The notes: generated from the letters alone by a model not told the origin. A DNA stretch of 64,000 nt from Imbricaverruca yamaguchii (GCA_034440575.1 JAOTOL010001621.1:486001-550000); one strand, 5' to 3'; counted from the stretch's first letter, positions 49,797 to 63,755 are shown. Made by a program: numbers and translations.

Positions 49797-51167
49797 CTGG
49801 CAATCAAATGATGGAAATTGCCAAAAGGTCGAACGAAGAGTTCTCGATCCGCGGAGTTCATGTTATTATTGACGTTGGTGGTTTGCCCGGAGTGGTATAC
49901 TGCAGTGCTTAGCTGTTAGCTAACGTAGTTCCATATGGTTAAAATTTGACGTGATGCCCGTTTACACTCCCTTGTTTTGCTTAGTACACCAGAAGCCTGC
50001 CTGTTTTAACCAACACTTATTTATCGCCGTTGGCAGGTAACAATTGGACACCTCACAGTGGGTTTGCCACCATTACTCGGCTGGGTAGGGAAATCGCGCT
50101 CTCTCGGATTAACACAGCCGTTCCAAAAAGGGATGTGGAAGCACGAAGGTGTTGTCGGGGTTCACGTATCCTCCAAAATTATATTCCAGAGACAACAAAA
50201 ACGTCAATAATATCTTTAACTCCAAGGATAGACAAATACCGGACGGATTTTTCGAATGTGAAGAGGCGAAAGTTTCTTCACATTCCAGTATCCATCTCGT
50301 GACAGCATCCCTTTTTATGCATTCGTCCAACCCTGCAACACCAATAGCTCCACTGTCACTTGCAGGTAGGTCAAAACACAGCTTTATACAAAATGTGCAC
50401 GCGGGATCAGTTTTCTTCGACATACAGGCTCCTCCCGGCACTGCGATGATACGGAATACTGATGAAATGTAAAACCACGAGGTACGCGAACCTATGTGAA
50501 GATTTCAATTATTTCCGTGTTATCGCATCTTCTGTGTCCGTGTTTGAAAGCATAAGATTCCACGTGTTTTCCCAGGAGAACGGCATCTCACAGGGGAGCG
50601 TACTTAGCGTTGCGTTGATTGCAATTTTGATCAACGACATTGAAAACTGACAACCACCAAGTATTGGAAGGTCACTTTTGTTGATTACTTGGCTATTTGG
50701 CCACGCACGGTGCATTTACCATCCATTGAAAGACAGCTACAGATGACCACAGCCTGCCCTGAAACATTTGTAAGCGGAATTCGATTTTTTACTACCAAAA
50801 TGGTGATTGTTTGCTTATGCCGACGACGTCGCCATCATCCAGAGATGGTAGCTCAGTTGTACGGTCAACAAATACTTGTGCGGCCAGCAGCTTGCTTCCT
50901 CGGCGTCGTTCTGGACAGCCGGCTATCCTGCAGCGACCATCTCAACACGTCGCGAGATATTTGCTTCCGAGCAATGAATATCATGAAATGTGTTCCACGC
51001 ACGGATTATGCAGCTGACATCACAACTCTCTTAAGGTTATGTGGATCTCTTATCCGCTCGAAGCTCTAGTACGAATCGATTTATTATTGACGGTGTCAGA
51101 AGCTCTGTCAAGCGGAAACTAGACATTGAATAGACTGAACTAGGGCACACAGCATTGTGGATCGACT
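49797..51167 (+). repeat. Tandem duplication within LINE, unit 1
   Basis: 1371-bp segment starting CTGGCAATCAAATGATGG. Matched over its length by unit 2 with roughly 95 percent identity by eye. Ends with ACAGCATTGTGGATCGA just before unit 2 starts. Confidence 0.9.
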
Positions 51168-52540
51168 GGCAATCAATTGGTGGAACTTGCCAAAAAGTCG
51201 AACGAAGAGTTCTCGATCCGCGGAGTTCATGTTATTATTGACGTTGGTGGTTTGCCCGGAGTGGTATACTGCAGTGCTTAGCTGTTAGCTAACGTAGTTC
51301 GATATGGTTAAAATTTGACGTGATGCCCGTTTGCACTCCCTTGTTTTGCTTAGTACACCAGAAGCTTATATATAGCTTATTAACCAACACTTATTTATCG
51401 CCGTTGGCAGGTAACAATTGGACACCGCACAGTGGGTTTTCCACCATTACTCGGCTGGGTAGGGAAATCGCGCTCTCTCGGATTAACACAGCCGTTCCTA
51501 AAAGGGATGTGGAAGCACGAAGGTGTTGTCGGGGGTCACGTAACCTCCAAAATTATATTCCAGAGACAATAACAACGTCAATAATATCTTTAACTTCAAG
51601 GATATACAAATACCGGACAGATTTTTCGAATGTGAAGAGGCGAAAGTTTCTTCACATTCCAGTATCCATCTCGTGACAGCATCCCTTTTCATGTCATTCG
51701 TCCAACCCTGCAACACCAATAGTTCCACTGTCACTTGCAGGTAGCTCAAAACACAGCTTTATACAAAATGTTCACGCGGGATCAGTTTTCTTCGACATAC
51801 AGGCTCCTCCAGGCACTGCGATGATACGGAATACTGATGAAATGTAAAACCACGAGGTACGCGAACCTATGTGAAGATTTCAATTATTTCCGTGTTATCG
51901 CATCTTCTGTGTCCGTGTTTGAAAGCATAAGATTCCACGTGTTTTCCCAGGAGAACGGCATCTCACAGGGGAGCGTACTTAGCGTTGCGTTAATTGCAAT
52001 TTTGATTAACGACATTGAAAACTGACAACCACCAAGTATTGCAAGGTCACTTTTTGTTGATTAGTTGGCTATTTTACCATGCACGGTGCATTTACTATCC
52101 ATTGAAAGACAGCTACAGATGACCGCAGCCTGCCTTGAAAGATGGACATTTGTAAGCGGAATTCGATTTTTTACTACCAAGATGGTGATTGTTTGCTTAT
52201 GCCGACGACGTCGCCATTATCCAGAGATGGTAGCTCAGTTGTACGGTCAACAAATACTTGTGCGGCCAGCAGCTTGCTTCCTCGGCGTCGTTCTGGATAG
52301 CCGGCTATCCTACAGCGACTCAACATCTCAACACGTCGCGAGATATTTGCTTCCGAGCAATGAATATCATGAAAGGTGTTCCACAAACGGATTATGTAGC
52401 TGACATAACAACTCTCTTAAGGTTATGTGGATCTCTTATCCGCTCGAAGCTCTAGTACGAATCGGTTTATTATTGACCGTGTCAGGAGCTCTGTGAAGCG
52501 GAAACTAGACATTGAATACCACACAGCATTGTGGATCGCC
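51168..52540 (+). repeat. Tandem duplication within LINE, unit 2
   Basis: Starts CTGGCAATCAATTGGTGG. It shares most stops and frameshifts with unit 1, for example the stop after CTGATGAAATG (50462-50472 and 51833-51846). The duplication therefore happened after the LINE was already inactive. Differences include AGCTTATATATAGCTTATT for AGCCTGCCTGTTTT near 51363. Confidence 0.9.
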
Positions 52541-53704
52541 ACAGAGACATTTCGGGTGTCGTCGGCTGTAAGCATTTTGACAGAGGCCCATGAGCCATCG
52601 TTGGCAAACATACGCGATAAGCTAGGACTCCAGTGCGTAAGAAAACTAAGGCAGCTTCCAGCGCATCCCACATACACATCACTTCACACCGTGTGTTGTC
52701 GATTTTCCGTCGGCAAAGATGTGAAAGACCACCATTTTCGTCAGATTCCGCTCGCTACTTCAAGAGGCTCAACTCCCAATAAGAGGTGTGGTGAGGATAC
52801 ACCAGACGCAACTCCCATCATGGGAACTCATCTCACCTAAATTTTGTCTTTTTCTCGCGACTGCCAAGAAAGAACACACTGTCCCAGAGATTTTCATAGC
52901 AGAAGCCTTAGAGGTACTATAATTGCATTGCTGCTACTTTCGAACATGCACTGACTGGTCCAAGACAGTCAGTGGAACTGGTTGTGCATTTGCATGTCGG
53001 GCAGCTGCAAGGTCGTTTACTTCATTACCATAGGCGCCTGTGCACACTGCTGAGTTGCTTGTGATTATTTAGGCCTTGCGTTTTATTGAGGTTGGAGATG
53101 AAACTCTACATCTCACTATAACCGACTTGTTGAGTAGCCTTAGGGCCCTTGAATCGTTTCACCCACCAGACAATTTTTCCCAGAAATCCTAGCACGTTTG
53201 ACAATATTAGGTAGGGCGGCTACAAGGATTGTCCGCTGTTGGTTACCAAGCCACACCGATATCACAGGAAATGAGCTGGCCGACGTTTCTGCGAAGCGTG
53301 CCGCGCAGTCACGTAGAACTCGATATTTTGCCATCTCCACCAAAGATTACCACTCAGAAATATATACTTTCCGCCAAGGAAAGTGGCAAGAAAGCTGGAA
53401 GCCCCAATTCTTATACGAATTCCAGCCTACAAAGCCAGCTTTGGCATCATTGACTTCACCACCGAAAAAAATGCAGGAAAGAAGAGGTCATGTTGGCACC
53501 TTGCGGATAGGGCCCGCATAAACGTTACTTTTTGAGGCGAGGCCATGCCGTTTCGACTGTGGTTCACCAATGACGGTTCGACGCACACTGTGTTCCTGCC
53601 CCAACTTCAGGGTGGAACTAAAGCGTCACTTCGATTCAAAGTTGCACGAATTGTGGCAACGTTATGTTTTAGGTAACAATTGACAGATGGTCCAGACAGG
53701 TCGG

Positions 53705-53708
<4 letters not shown>

Positions 53709-53766
<58 letters not shown>
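53709..53766. repeat. (TA)n microsatellite
   Basis: 58 bp of pure TA at the LINE 3' end. It may have grown from the LINE's tail. Confidence 0.97.
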
Positions 53767-53768
<2 letters not shown>

Positions 53769-53784
53769 CTGTACAGTATGATGC

Positions 53785-54690
53785 AGAGTGTCAGTTCTGC
53801 TGCCGGTTGTGCCCGCGATGGGGTGAGGGGGTGTATGTGGGCGGCGGCTGAGTGTCAGTACTCCTATCGGTAGTGTACGGGGTGAGGTGAGTGGTGTATG
53901 TGGGCGGCGGCTGAGTGTCAGTACTCCTGTCGGTAGTGTACGGAGTGAGGTGAGGGGGTGAGGTGAGGGTGTGTATGTGGGCGGCGGCTGGGTGTCAGTA
54001 CTCCTGTCGGTAGTGTACGGGGTGAGGTGAGGGGGTGTATGTGGGCGGCGGCTGGGTGTCAGTACTCCTGTCGGTAGTGTACGGGGTGAGGTGAGGGGTG
54101 TATGTGGGCGGCGGCTGAGTGTCAGTACTCCTGTCGGTAGTGTACGGGGTGAGGTGAGGGGGTGTATGTGGGCGGCGGCTGAGTGTCAGTACTCCTGTCG
54201 GTAGTGTACGGGGTGAGGTGAGGGGGTGTATGTGGGCGGCGGCTGGGTGTCAGTACTCCTGTCGGTAGTGTACGGGGTGAGCTGATGGGGTGTATGTGGG
54301 CGGCGGCTGAGTGTCAGTACTCCTGTCGGTAGTGTACGGGGTGAGGTGAGGGGGTGTATGTGGGCGGTGGCTGAGTGTCAGTACTCATGTTGGTAGTGTA
54401 CGGGGTGAGGTGAGGGGGTGTATGTGGGCGGCGGCTGAGTGTCAGTTCTGCTGCCGGTTGTGCCCGGGATGGGATGAGGAGTGTATATGGGCGGAGGCTG
54501 AGTGTCAGTACTCCTGTCGGTAGTGTACGGGATGGGGTGAGGGGTGTATGTGGGCGGCGGCTGGGTGTCAGTACTCCTGTCGGTAGTGTACGGGGTGAGG
54601 TGAGGGGGTGTATGTGGGCGGCGGCTGGGTGTCAGTACTCCTGTCGGTAGTGTACGGGGTGAGGTGAGGGGTGTATGTGGGCGGCTGCTG
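53785..54690. repeat. 64-bp minisatellite
   Basis: About 14 copies of a roughly 64-bp unit: TGTGGGCGGCGGCTGAGTGT, CAGTACTCCTGTCGGTAGTG, TACGGGGTGAGGTGAGGGGG, TGTA. The first copy and the copy at about 54440 share a CAGTTCTGCTGCCGGTTGTG variant, which points to a past block duplication of about 650 bp. One copy near 53950 carries an extra GGTGAGGTGAG. Confidence 0.95.
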
Positions 54691-54807
54691 CATATGCTCA
54701 CATTATGACCGGGAGGTGGTGCGGTCCACCGTGTGTCCTGTAATCGGCACACAGTGCGCTGTTCTGACGGTGTCGCTACACCGTGTCGCTTCCACGCGGT
54801 CTATGTG

Positions 54808-54852
54808 CACCAGCACCAGCACCAGCATCACCACCAGCACCAACACCAATAC
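54808..54852. repeat. (CACCAG)n-type short repeat
   Basis: CACCAGCACCAGCACCAGCA followed by TCACCACCAGCACCAACACC. Confidence 0.9.
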
Positions 54853-54906
54853 TGGTCGGTCAGAAGCGTGACCATTGTGGCCTCCGCTGTTGTGAGCGAT
54901 GGCGAG

Positions 54907-54921
54907 TCGTCTGGCGGTGCG
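54907..54921. repeat. Target-site duplication (left) of SINE copy 2
   Basis: TCGTCTGGCGGTGCG, identical to 55084-55098. Confidence 0.95.
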
Positions 54922-55083
54922 GGGACGAGTAGCCTAGGGGTAAGTTGCTCGTCTCACAATCGAAAGGTTGTGGGTTCGAGTCTCACCTGTCGTTACTCTT
55001 CGCCCGCGACCAATCGGCGTGAGAGATTGGCGACGCTGCATGACTCAACGGTCGATGTGTCGTAAAAACCAATAACCAACCAA
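54922..55083 (+). mobile_element. tRNA-derived SINE, second type, 162 bp
   Basis: tRNA-like head with A box region TAGCCTAGGGGTAAG (54931-54945) and B box GGTTCGAGTCT (54973-54983), the RNA polymerase III internal promoter. The CTCACAA...GAAAGG anticodon-arm-like stretch resembles a tRNA-Val-type sequence but does not fold cleanly. A body with CAATCGGCGTGAGAGATTGG follows, then a tail GTGTCGTAAAAACCAATAAC, CAACCAA. The tail is like that of the SINE at 18019 (GTGTCGTGAACCAACCAATA), although the heads come from different tRNAs. Flanked by a perfect 15-bp duplication. Shared tail and different head suggest two SINE families using the same LINE machinery. Confidence 0.93.
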
Positions 55084-55098
55084 TCGTCTGGCGGTGCG
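55084..55098. repeat. Target-site duplication (right) of SINE copy 2
   Basis: TCGTCTGGCGGTGCG. Confidence 0.95.
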
Positions 55099-55174
55099 TG
55101 AGGCCCCGGCCGCGCTGTCGATTTGTAGCCGACTGACGAAACTCCCCGGCTGCTGCAGACTTAACATGCGAGGG

Positions 55175-55430
55175 GGTTAGGTGATCAGGGCCTACATTGT
55201 CTGGCAGATCAACACGCGAGGGGGTTAGGTGGTCAGGGCCTGCATTGTCTGACAGATCAACACGCGAGGGGGTTAGGTGGTCAGGGCCTGCATTGTCTGA
55301 CAGATCAACACAAAGGCAGGATCAAGGTCCACGGACTTTGTCTGACAGATCAACACGAACGCAGGGCCAGGGTCTACCGACATTGTCCGACAGATCGACA
55401 CGAAGACAGTGACAGGGTCTACCGACATTC
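55175..55430. repeat. 48-bp minisatellite
   Basis: Five copies of a unit containing CTGACAGATCAACACGCGAG and GGTCAGGGCCTGCATTGT. The last two to three are diverged (AACGCAGGGCCAGGGTC). 48 bp is 16 codons, giving DRSTREGVRWSGPALS repeats on the plus strand. Confidence 0.9.
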
Positions 55431-55850
55431 GATGCTTCTCTGCATCGCAACAACGTGGTTCCAAATCCCCGCAGCTACATGTTACATTACATGCTTTATG
55501 CCAAAGGCGTGGATAAGAGGCTAAGTGATGCAGATAGCGAATACAAGCCTGGGATGAGCGCGAATGATCAATGATGATCGAAGCGCCCTAAAGCCCAAAT
55601 CACTAGTGATTTGCCTGCGATGTCATTTCATCCGATGATGCAACGTTTTAGCTGATATATGGTCCATAAAAGCGCACCAGATGTCGAACATTGGGGAAAC
55701 CGATCTTCTGTCGGTTGCCAGATTTGGCCGCACATCAACCACAGATGTGTCACAAGTAGATCGGGGATGGGGATGGGGTCTGAGGCTCCACATGCAGCTG
55801 CAGCACAGGTGTAGCCAGGTTACTTGCGTCAGGTATGATAGATGGTGCTG
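55431..55850. other. Stretch without a recognisable gene
   Basis: Nothing identified. Confidence 0.4.
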
Positions 55851-56220
55851 ACTGTAGGACGGACTCCTGTCTGTCGGCCTGTCTCCTGTCTGCTGGGTTG
55901 TCTGTCGTCTGTCGTACAGTATCGTGTCTGTAGGGCAGTCTATTGTCTGTCGGACAGCATCCTCTCTGTAAAGGCTGCCTCTTGTCTATAGGGCTACCTC
56001 TTGTCTGTAGGTCTGTCTCCTGTCTGTAGGGCTGTCCCCTGGCTGTAGGGCTGTCTCCTGCAATTAGGGCTGCCTCCTGTTCGTAGGGTTGTCTCTGTCT
56101 GTAGGGCTGCCTCTTGTATGTAGGGCTGTCTCCTGTATGTAGGACCGTCTCTTGTTTGTAGGTTAGTCCCTGTATGTAGGGATGCCTCTTGTATATATGG
56201 ATGCATCTTGTCTGTAGGGA
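55851..56220. repeat. 19-bp minisatellite (CTGTAGGGCTGTCTCCTGT)n
   Basis: About 18 degenerate copies. Variants with TTGTATGTAGGGCTG occur in the right half. The minus frame reads QTGDRPTYRRQPY-like peptides by chance. Confidence 0.92.
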
Positions 56221-58559
<2,339 letters not shown>

Positions 58560-58768
58560 ATGCAAACACACACACAAACACACAGACACACGCATACACA
58601 CACACACTCACACACACACATACACACATACACACATACACACACACATACACATGCACACACACACATACGTATACACGTATACACAAACACACACACA
58701 CATACACACAAACATACACACACAGAGACTCATGCACGCATACGCACAACACACACACACACACACAC

Positions 58769-58840
<72 letters not shown>

Positions 58841-58862
58841 GCGCACACGCACACACACGCGT
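58560..58862. repeat. (CA)n microsatellite, compound
   Basis: CACACA with ACACAT and CACGCA interruptions in the left half, then a purer run 58751-58836 ending in CACGCACGCGCACACG. The TH/HTHT and VCVC peptides through it are artefacts. Confidence 0.97.
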
Positions 58863-59178
58863 GACAGACAATGGAAACAAATGCGATTATGCCCAATCAC
58901 GCATCAAAGCAAGCGAATGCATGCGCACTCCCACATTACTCCGTGTATAATCACAATCCGTTCCCTATAACGTGTCACCAGCACACATTCAGACACGAAC
59001 TGAGAAAGCATTGCCGGTATGGTACCTCAAGCAGTGGGATGGGTCTGAGGTAATGTGCACGAGTATTGCTTTCTTTCGGGTATGTCCGGAGTATTAGTGT
59101 TATGCTTTCGCCGTTCGGAACCTCTTGCATTCCACACTACTTTAAGCCTGTATTGGACCCGGTGACAAAAGCATACTT
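58863..59178. other. Stretch without a recognisable gene
   Basis: Nothing identified. Confidence 0.4.
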
Positions 59179-59755
59179 GATGAAGGCTCCATACTTGATG
59201 GGTGGCCAAGTGCTATCAGTGACTCAACAGGAGAAGGATTTAGGTATGATTCTAAACACAAAATTGGGGGCATCAGAACAGACCAAGGAAGCCAGGAAGA
59301 AGGCAGTGAGAATGCTTTGGAAATAAATACGAATGTATCATACAGAAGTGAGAAAGTGATCAGGAAGCTTTACTGTGCATGTCAGGCCACATTTGGAATA
59401 TTGCATCCAAGCCTGGTCTCCTAGCTATGAAAAAGATTGTTGGCTTTTAGAGACAGTACAAAAGAGGGCTACAAAAATGGTTAATGGTATAAACAACCTG
59501 GCATGTGAGGAAAAATTGAAGAAATTAAATATGTTTTCACTTATGCATAGGAGGCTGAGAGGAGATCTCATTGAGGTCTTTAAATTTGTCCATGGTCTGG
59601 AGAAGGGATATCTTGGGCACATGTTTGAATTTGACAGAAATGATGCAATTAGAGGTCATCAATTCAAATTTAATGTTAGCCACAGCAGAACAAGGTTAAG
59701 ACGTTCTTTCTTCACCAACAGAGTAGTAGAACACTGGAACCAGCTGCCAGAAACA
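59179..59755 (+). pseudogene. CR1-like LINE fragment, second copy
   Basis: Nearly the same sequence as 36746-37328: YLMGGQVLSVTQQEKDLGMI, RPHLEYCIQAWSPSYEKDCW, RRLRGDLIEVFKFVHGLEKG, then RDFFTNRVVEHWNQLPE-like. It has one frameshift near 59320 (TTGGAAATAAAT) and another near 59380. The two copies are about 90 percent identical by eye. Unlike the first copy it lacks the family's 3' end: homology stops at CAGCTGCCAGAAA. It is therefore an internally derived fragment, not a simple 5' truncation. Confidence 0.9.
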
Positions 59756-59818
59756 GACGTGTACCTGTTTCTGAATTAGTGCCATGTACGTCTTGTTTTC
59801 CATCATTTTCAATGTTAA

Positions 59819-60669
59819 CCGCTTCCGGTCATTCGCCACACTCCGCTCGGGAGGGGGTCCTTAAAGATCCCCTAAGCACTTGAATAAATGTCTTACTTTC
59901 AAACTAAGCGTTGCACGAAAACGAAAGGCATGCCGCCGCAAAGCCACTGACGAATATGGTCCGAAATTGCATGACTTTTCATTTTAAGATAATTTTGAAA
60001 AATCTAAATAACGTTTTTTTAAGAACAAAGATCGGTTTTTAAAAACATTATATATCTGCATATTAGGGTAATTTAGGTCCTGCAAAACAACTTTGACGCT
60101 ACTTAGGCAACGAAAACTCGAAATAAGCCATACAATGGCGGTGTCTAAATTGGTTTTATCCCATAGTGTACTCTATAGTGACCTGACCTCAGCCATTGGT
60201 CTGGCCTACAGGCCATGGCATGAGACGGAGGTCAAGCAAATTTGATAGGGAACTTCTACTTATGCTTCCGCATGCATGCAAAGGCAAAATCATGTTAGAA
60301 AAACAGCATATTAAAAAAACAGGAAGGTTTCCCAAAAATTGACTGTGACTTCTACTCATAGACCTAAGTTTAAGCAAAACTGTGAGATGTGGGAGTTGGG
60401 GGCACTGTCAAACTGCACCAACGTGCCAGGTGTATCAACATATCTTGATGCGTACAAGCTATTTTCCATTCTAATTCAAGTATTTTCGAAGGTGGTACTT
60501 TTTAACCTGAGCTAGGTCAATGATCTTGCATGACAGGAGGTTGAAATTTTCACGTCAGATGCATAGCTAACTACTGAAAGGGTACCAAAAAATTCGCGGC
60601 GCTGTGCGCTGACGTTATTCAATCATCACTGAAAAATCTTAGGGGGCGTAAAAGAACCCACCCACCTAA
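59819..60669. mobile_element. TTAA-flanked non-autonomous element, copy 3
   Basis: Starts after TTAA (59815-59818) with CCGCTTCCGGTC and, 35 bases in, CCGCTCGGGAGGGGGTCC. Shares AACTAAGCRTYGCACGAAAA with copy 2 just inside the left end, and TTCCGCATGCAT, GAAGGTGGTACTTTTTAACC and a TTCGCGGCGCTGTGCGC patch with copy 1. The right end, GAACCCACCCACC, is followed by TAACC, so the right TTAA is mutated or the end is eroded. No coding frame. Confidence 0.75.
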
Positions 60670-61236
60670 CCTTGGAATGTGGCCTAACCCCGGGATAATG
60701 GGGATAAGGTGAAATTGTCCATGGCCTCCGTTTTGGTCGTCGAGATATCATTGCAGCTGGTAGCCGCAAGGAGTCGAACTAGTTGAAGGTGGTTGGAGGG
60801 AGGAAGGTGGCCGCAAGACTGTGTATTTACAAGCACTATATTTGACCTATTTGTCGAGTGAAAACTATCCAAGACGAGGTGCAGCCCACTCGGCCCCTGG
60901 TGACCGCGACCCCTCCGATATCACAAAACCTGAACAGGTAGCTGGCTGGAATGTAAAGCACCCGGCTCGGGGACGCCGCCATACTGATCAATTTTCCTGA
61001 CCTCATCATATTTATACCTCGTGGCCCAGCGCACTCAGACTGTAGCGGTGCTTCATCTCGTGCTGCACGGATGATTTGGACATCGATTCCATGGAGTTCA
61101 ATTAATTACAACGTGATAGTTAGCCAGAGGTGTATCGTAGACACAGATGTACCCAAAGATAGTCTTACAACGGTCCGAAATTGTGGGACAGTGTCCCATC
61201 TGGCCAGGCTGCCCTCGATGTCATGTGCCGCTGTCA
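60670..61236. other. Stretch without a recognisable gene
   Basis: Nothing identified. Confidence 0.4.
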
Positions 61237-61950
61237 GTCTCTCATGCTGACCGTCGCCCGTCAACATCACATGTCACACCTGTCCGTCGCCCGTCAACAT
61301 AACATGTCACACCTGACCGTCGCCCGTCAACATCACATGTCACACCTGACCGTCGCCCGTCAACATCACATGTCACGCCCGACCGTCGCCCGTCAACATA
61401 ACATGTCACACTTCACCGTCGCCCATCAACATCACATGTTACACTTCACCGTCGCCCGTCAAAAGTACATGTCACACCTGACCGTCGCCCGTCAACATCA
61501 CATGTCACACCTGACCGTCACCCGTCAATATCACATGTCACGCCCGCCCGTCGCCCGTCAACATCACATGTCACGCCCGCCTGTAGCCCGTCAACATCAC
61601 ATGTCACACCTGACCGTCGCCCGTCAACATCACATGTCACGCCCGACCGTCGCCCGTCAACATCACATGTCACACCTGACCGTCGCCCGTCAACATCACA
61701 TGTCACGCCCGACCGTCGCCCGTCAACATCACATGTCACGCCCGACCGTCGCCCGTCAACATCGCATGTCACACTTCACCGTCGCCCGTCAAAAGTACAT
61801 GTCCCGCCTGATCGTCGCCCGTCAAAAGTACATGTCCCGCCTGATCGTCGCCCGTCAAAAGTACATGTCCCACCTGGCAGTCGCCCGTCGAAATCACATG
61901 CTACATCTGGTCGTCGCCTGCCAACGCCAAATGTTACACCTGACGCCATG
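61237..61950 (+). repeat. 33-bp minisatellite that keeps a 256-codon frame open
   Basis: About 21 copies of a 33-bp unit (CCGTCGCCCGTCAACATCAC plus ATGTCACACCTGA). The plus frame from 61181 to 61951 reads 11-residue repeats TVARQHHMSHL with variants (ARQKYMS, RPTVARQHHMS, HFTVARQ). The array divides into subtypes, CACACCTGACCG, CACGCCCGACCG and CACTTCACCG, and toward the end AAAAGTACATGTCCC. No frameshifting unit occurs, though a period divisible by three makes that less surprising. No promoter, signal peptide or homologue is seen, so it is treated as a satellite. Confidence 0.85.
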
Positions 61951-62304
61951 AAGTCATGAAAGTAATGAAGTGCTAAGGCTTAAGAAACACAGGGGCCATC
62001 TGAGCACGAAGGGAAATGATAGAGACAAAAGACTAGACAAAACGACACTGGAGGCTGGTCGTCGCATGTCCAGCGACGACGTGTTTGCCTGACCGGCGGG
62101 GCGGCCCGGTCGCCTCGCTCGTACTTGCTCTGCGTATTTGCTGGACGCCGGCCGCGACGCAGGTGCCGGATGTTTATGTGACCCATTGACCCCTTTCTCT
62201 CCTTGTCTCAGCTGGCCCTTACCTTGATATATAAGCGGCGTGTCAATACCCCTCTCTCTCTTCTTCTGTCGGCTTCGTCTAGTGCCACTGCACCTCTGCC
62301 GTCT

Positions 62305-62530
62305 AGCCGCTGTTCTCTTGAATTTGGGGGTCTCCTTTAGCACTCTTGAATTAGAGTGCTCTCGACTAGGCCCTTGCTCTCTTGACTTGGAGGGTTCCTT
62401 CACTGTTGAATTGGAGTGCTCTTAGCTAGGACCGAGCTCTCTTGAATTGGAGGGTTCCTTCACTCTTGAATTGGAGTGTTCTTGATTAGGTCCTAGCTCT
62501 CTTGAATTGAAGAGTTCCTTTGTCTCCTTT
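62305..62530. repeat. 60-bp tandem repeat with 30-bp substructure
   Basis: Three to four copies of CACTCTTGAATTGGAGTGCT, CTTGACTAGG, CCCTAGCTCT, CTTGAATTGGAGGGTTCCTT. The word CTCTTGAATTGGAG occurs twice per unit. Confidence 0.88.
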
Positions 62531-63044
62531 GACTTGGGGAGCTCTAACCTACAACCTTCATTATTACGTCCATCTATATTTAGGTTACTTCGATTATTTC
62601 TTTGCACTCTCCCTGCATATATCTTTCCGACCTCCCACATTGCAGTTATTTGTTCCTTTCCTATTGCTATTCACATAATTTCCTTTCACATGTTACTCCA
62701 GCTTACTTATCTCTTGCTCGCCTTTCTATACCATTGTCTTTAGGCCCCTTGGCCGTTCTACCCCATGCTGCAGGGCGCCACCGACACACACATACAGTCC
62801 AGCGAATGAACACTGCGTCCGCAACAGGAGCGCCAACATTAATCACCGACTAAATACTCCCCACCACATCACCAAGCAGCCAATTCCATCGCATTACCAG
62901 ACATTGCTCGACTCGAGTTGAATTCGAGAATCGACTCATGAATCAATCGTCTTTGGATGAGTCGCGAGTCGAATCTTTTCCCCAAAATATATCTTGAGTC
63001 GTGAGTTGGTTTGGTGATCCAGGTGGTTGTGTGAGGTTTGGTGA
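62531..63044. other. Stretch without a recognisable gene
   Basis: Nothing identified. A TATATAAGCGG motif lies upstream at 62227-62237 with no recognised transcript. Confidence 0.4.
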
Positions 63045-63248
63045 CGTGTGTGCGTGGTGTGCGGGTGTGCGGGTGTGCGGGTGTGCGGGTGTGCGGGTGT
63101 GCATGTGTGTGGGTGTGAGGGTGGTGTGCGTGTGTGCGACTGTGCGGGTGTACGGGTGTGCATGTGTGCGTGTGTGCGGGTGTGCGGGTGGTGTGCGGGT
63201 GTGCGTGTGTGCGGGTGGTGTGCGGGTGTGCGGGTGTGCGGGTGTGCT
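63045..63248. repeat. (TGTGCGGG)n-type octamer repeat
   Basis: Mixture of GTGTGCGG, GTGTGCGT and GGTGGTGTGCGG words. Plus-strand G-rich, with Z-DNA-prone TGTGCG steps. Confidence 0.93.
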
Positions 63249-63397
63249 GATGCTGAACAACGCTCTCGACAGCTGCTCACTGTGTGGCCGCCACGCCGGC
63301 CGCTCATTGTGTGGCCGGCGCGGCTTGGCTTTGTCTCGCGCCAGCCGTGCTGGGAGCGGCGCCACGCGCGCTATGTCGTCATAATCGGACGGGCAGC

Positions 63398-63755
63398 AGA
63401 CGGTGGCGGTGACCGGTGACCGGTGACCGGTGACCGGTGACGGTGACGGTGGCGGTGACGGTGACGGTGACGGTGACGGTGACGGTGACGGTGACGGTGA
63501 CGGTGACAGGTGACAGGTGACAGGTGACAGGTGACAGGTGACAGGCGACAGGTGACAGGTGACAGGTGACAGGCGACAGGCGACAGGTGACAGGTGACAG
63601 GTGACAGGTGACAGGTGACAGGTGACAGGTGACAGGTGACAGATGACAGGTGACAGGTGACAGGTGACAGGTGACAGGTGACCGGTGCCCGGTGACGGTG
63701 ACCGGTGCCCGGTGACGGTGACGGTGACGGTGACGGTGACGGTGACGGTGGTCGG
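63398..63755. repeat. Layered (GGTGAC)n / (AGGTGAC)n minisatellite
   Basis: From left to right the array holds GTGACCG heptamers, then (GGTGAC) hexamers at 63438-63506, then about 22 (AGGTGAC) heptamers at 63506-63680, then GTGACCGGTGCCCG, then hexamers again (63703-63750). The near mirror order of subtypes around a heptamer core is clear. Confidence 0.95.

Larger units (their letters stand above)
49590..53705 (+). pseudogene. I/Jockey-like LINE ORF2, dead, with internal tandem duplication
   Basis: In order on the plus strand: a linker-like region ending near 49800; RT fragments present twice (49797-51167 and 51168-52540); and a single-copy C-terminal half. RT landmarks in each copy are FFDI with a degenerate motif A, RIFCVRV, SQENGISQGSVLSVALIAI (motif B), YADDVAIIQRW (motif C, at about 50818 and 52198) and FLGVVLDSRLS followed by LLRLCGSLIRSKL. 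Next come SILTEAHEPSLANIRDKLGL and LRQLPAHPTY near 52560-52680. The RNase H domain follows at about 52910-53330 (DWSKTVSGTGCAFACR; CWLPSHTDITGNELADVSAK). The last block is a knuckle CRFDCGSPMTVRRTLCSC at 53549-53602. Many frameshifts and stops; motif A has lost its aspartate. It ends at the TA microsatellite at 53709. Confidence 0.85.

Noticed and set aside
54922..54995. tRNA-Val gene
   Set aside because: Same reasoning: the head of a SINE with a 15-bp target duplication.
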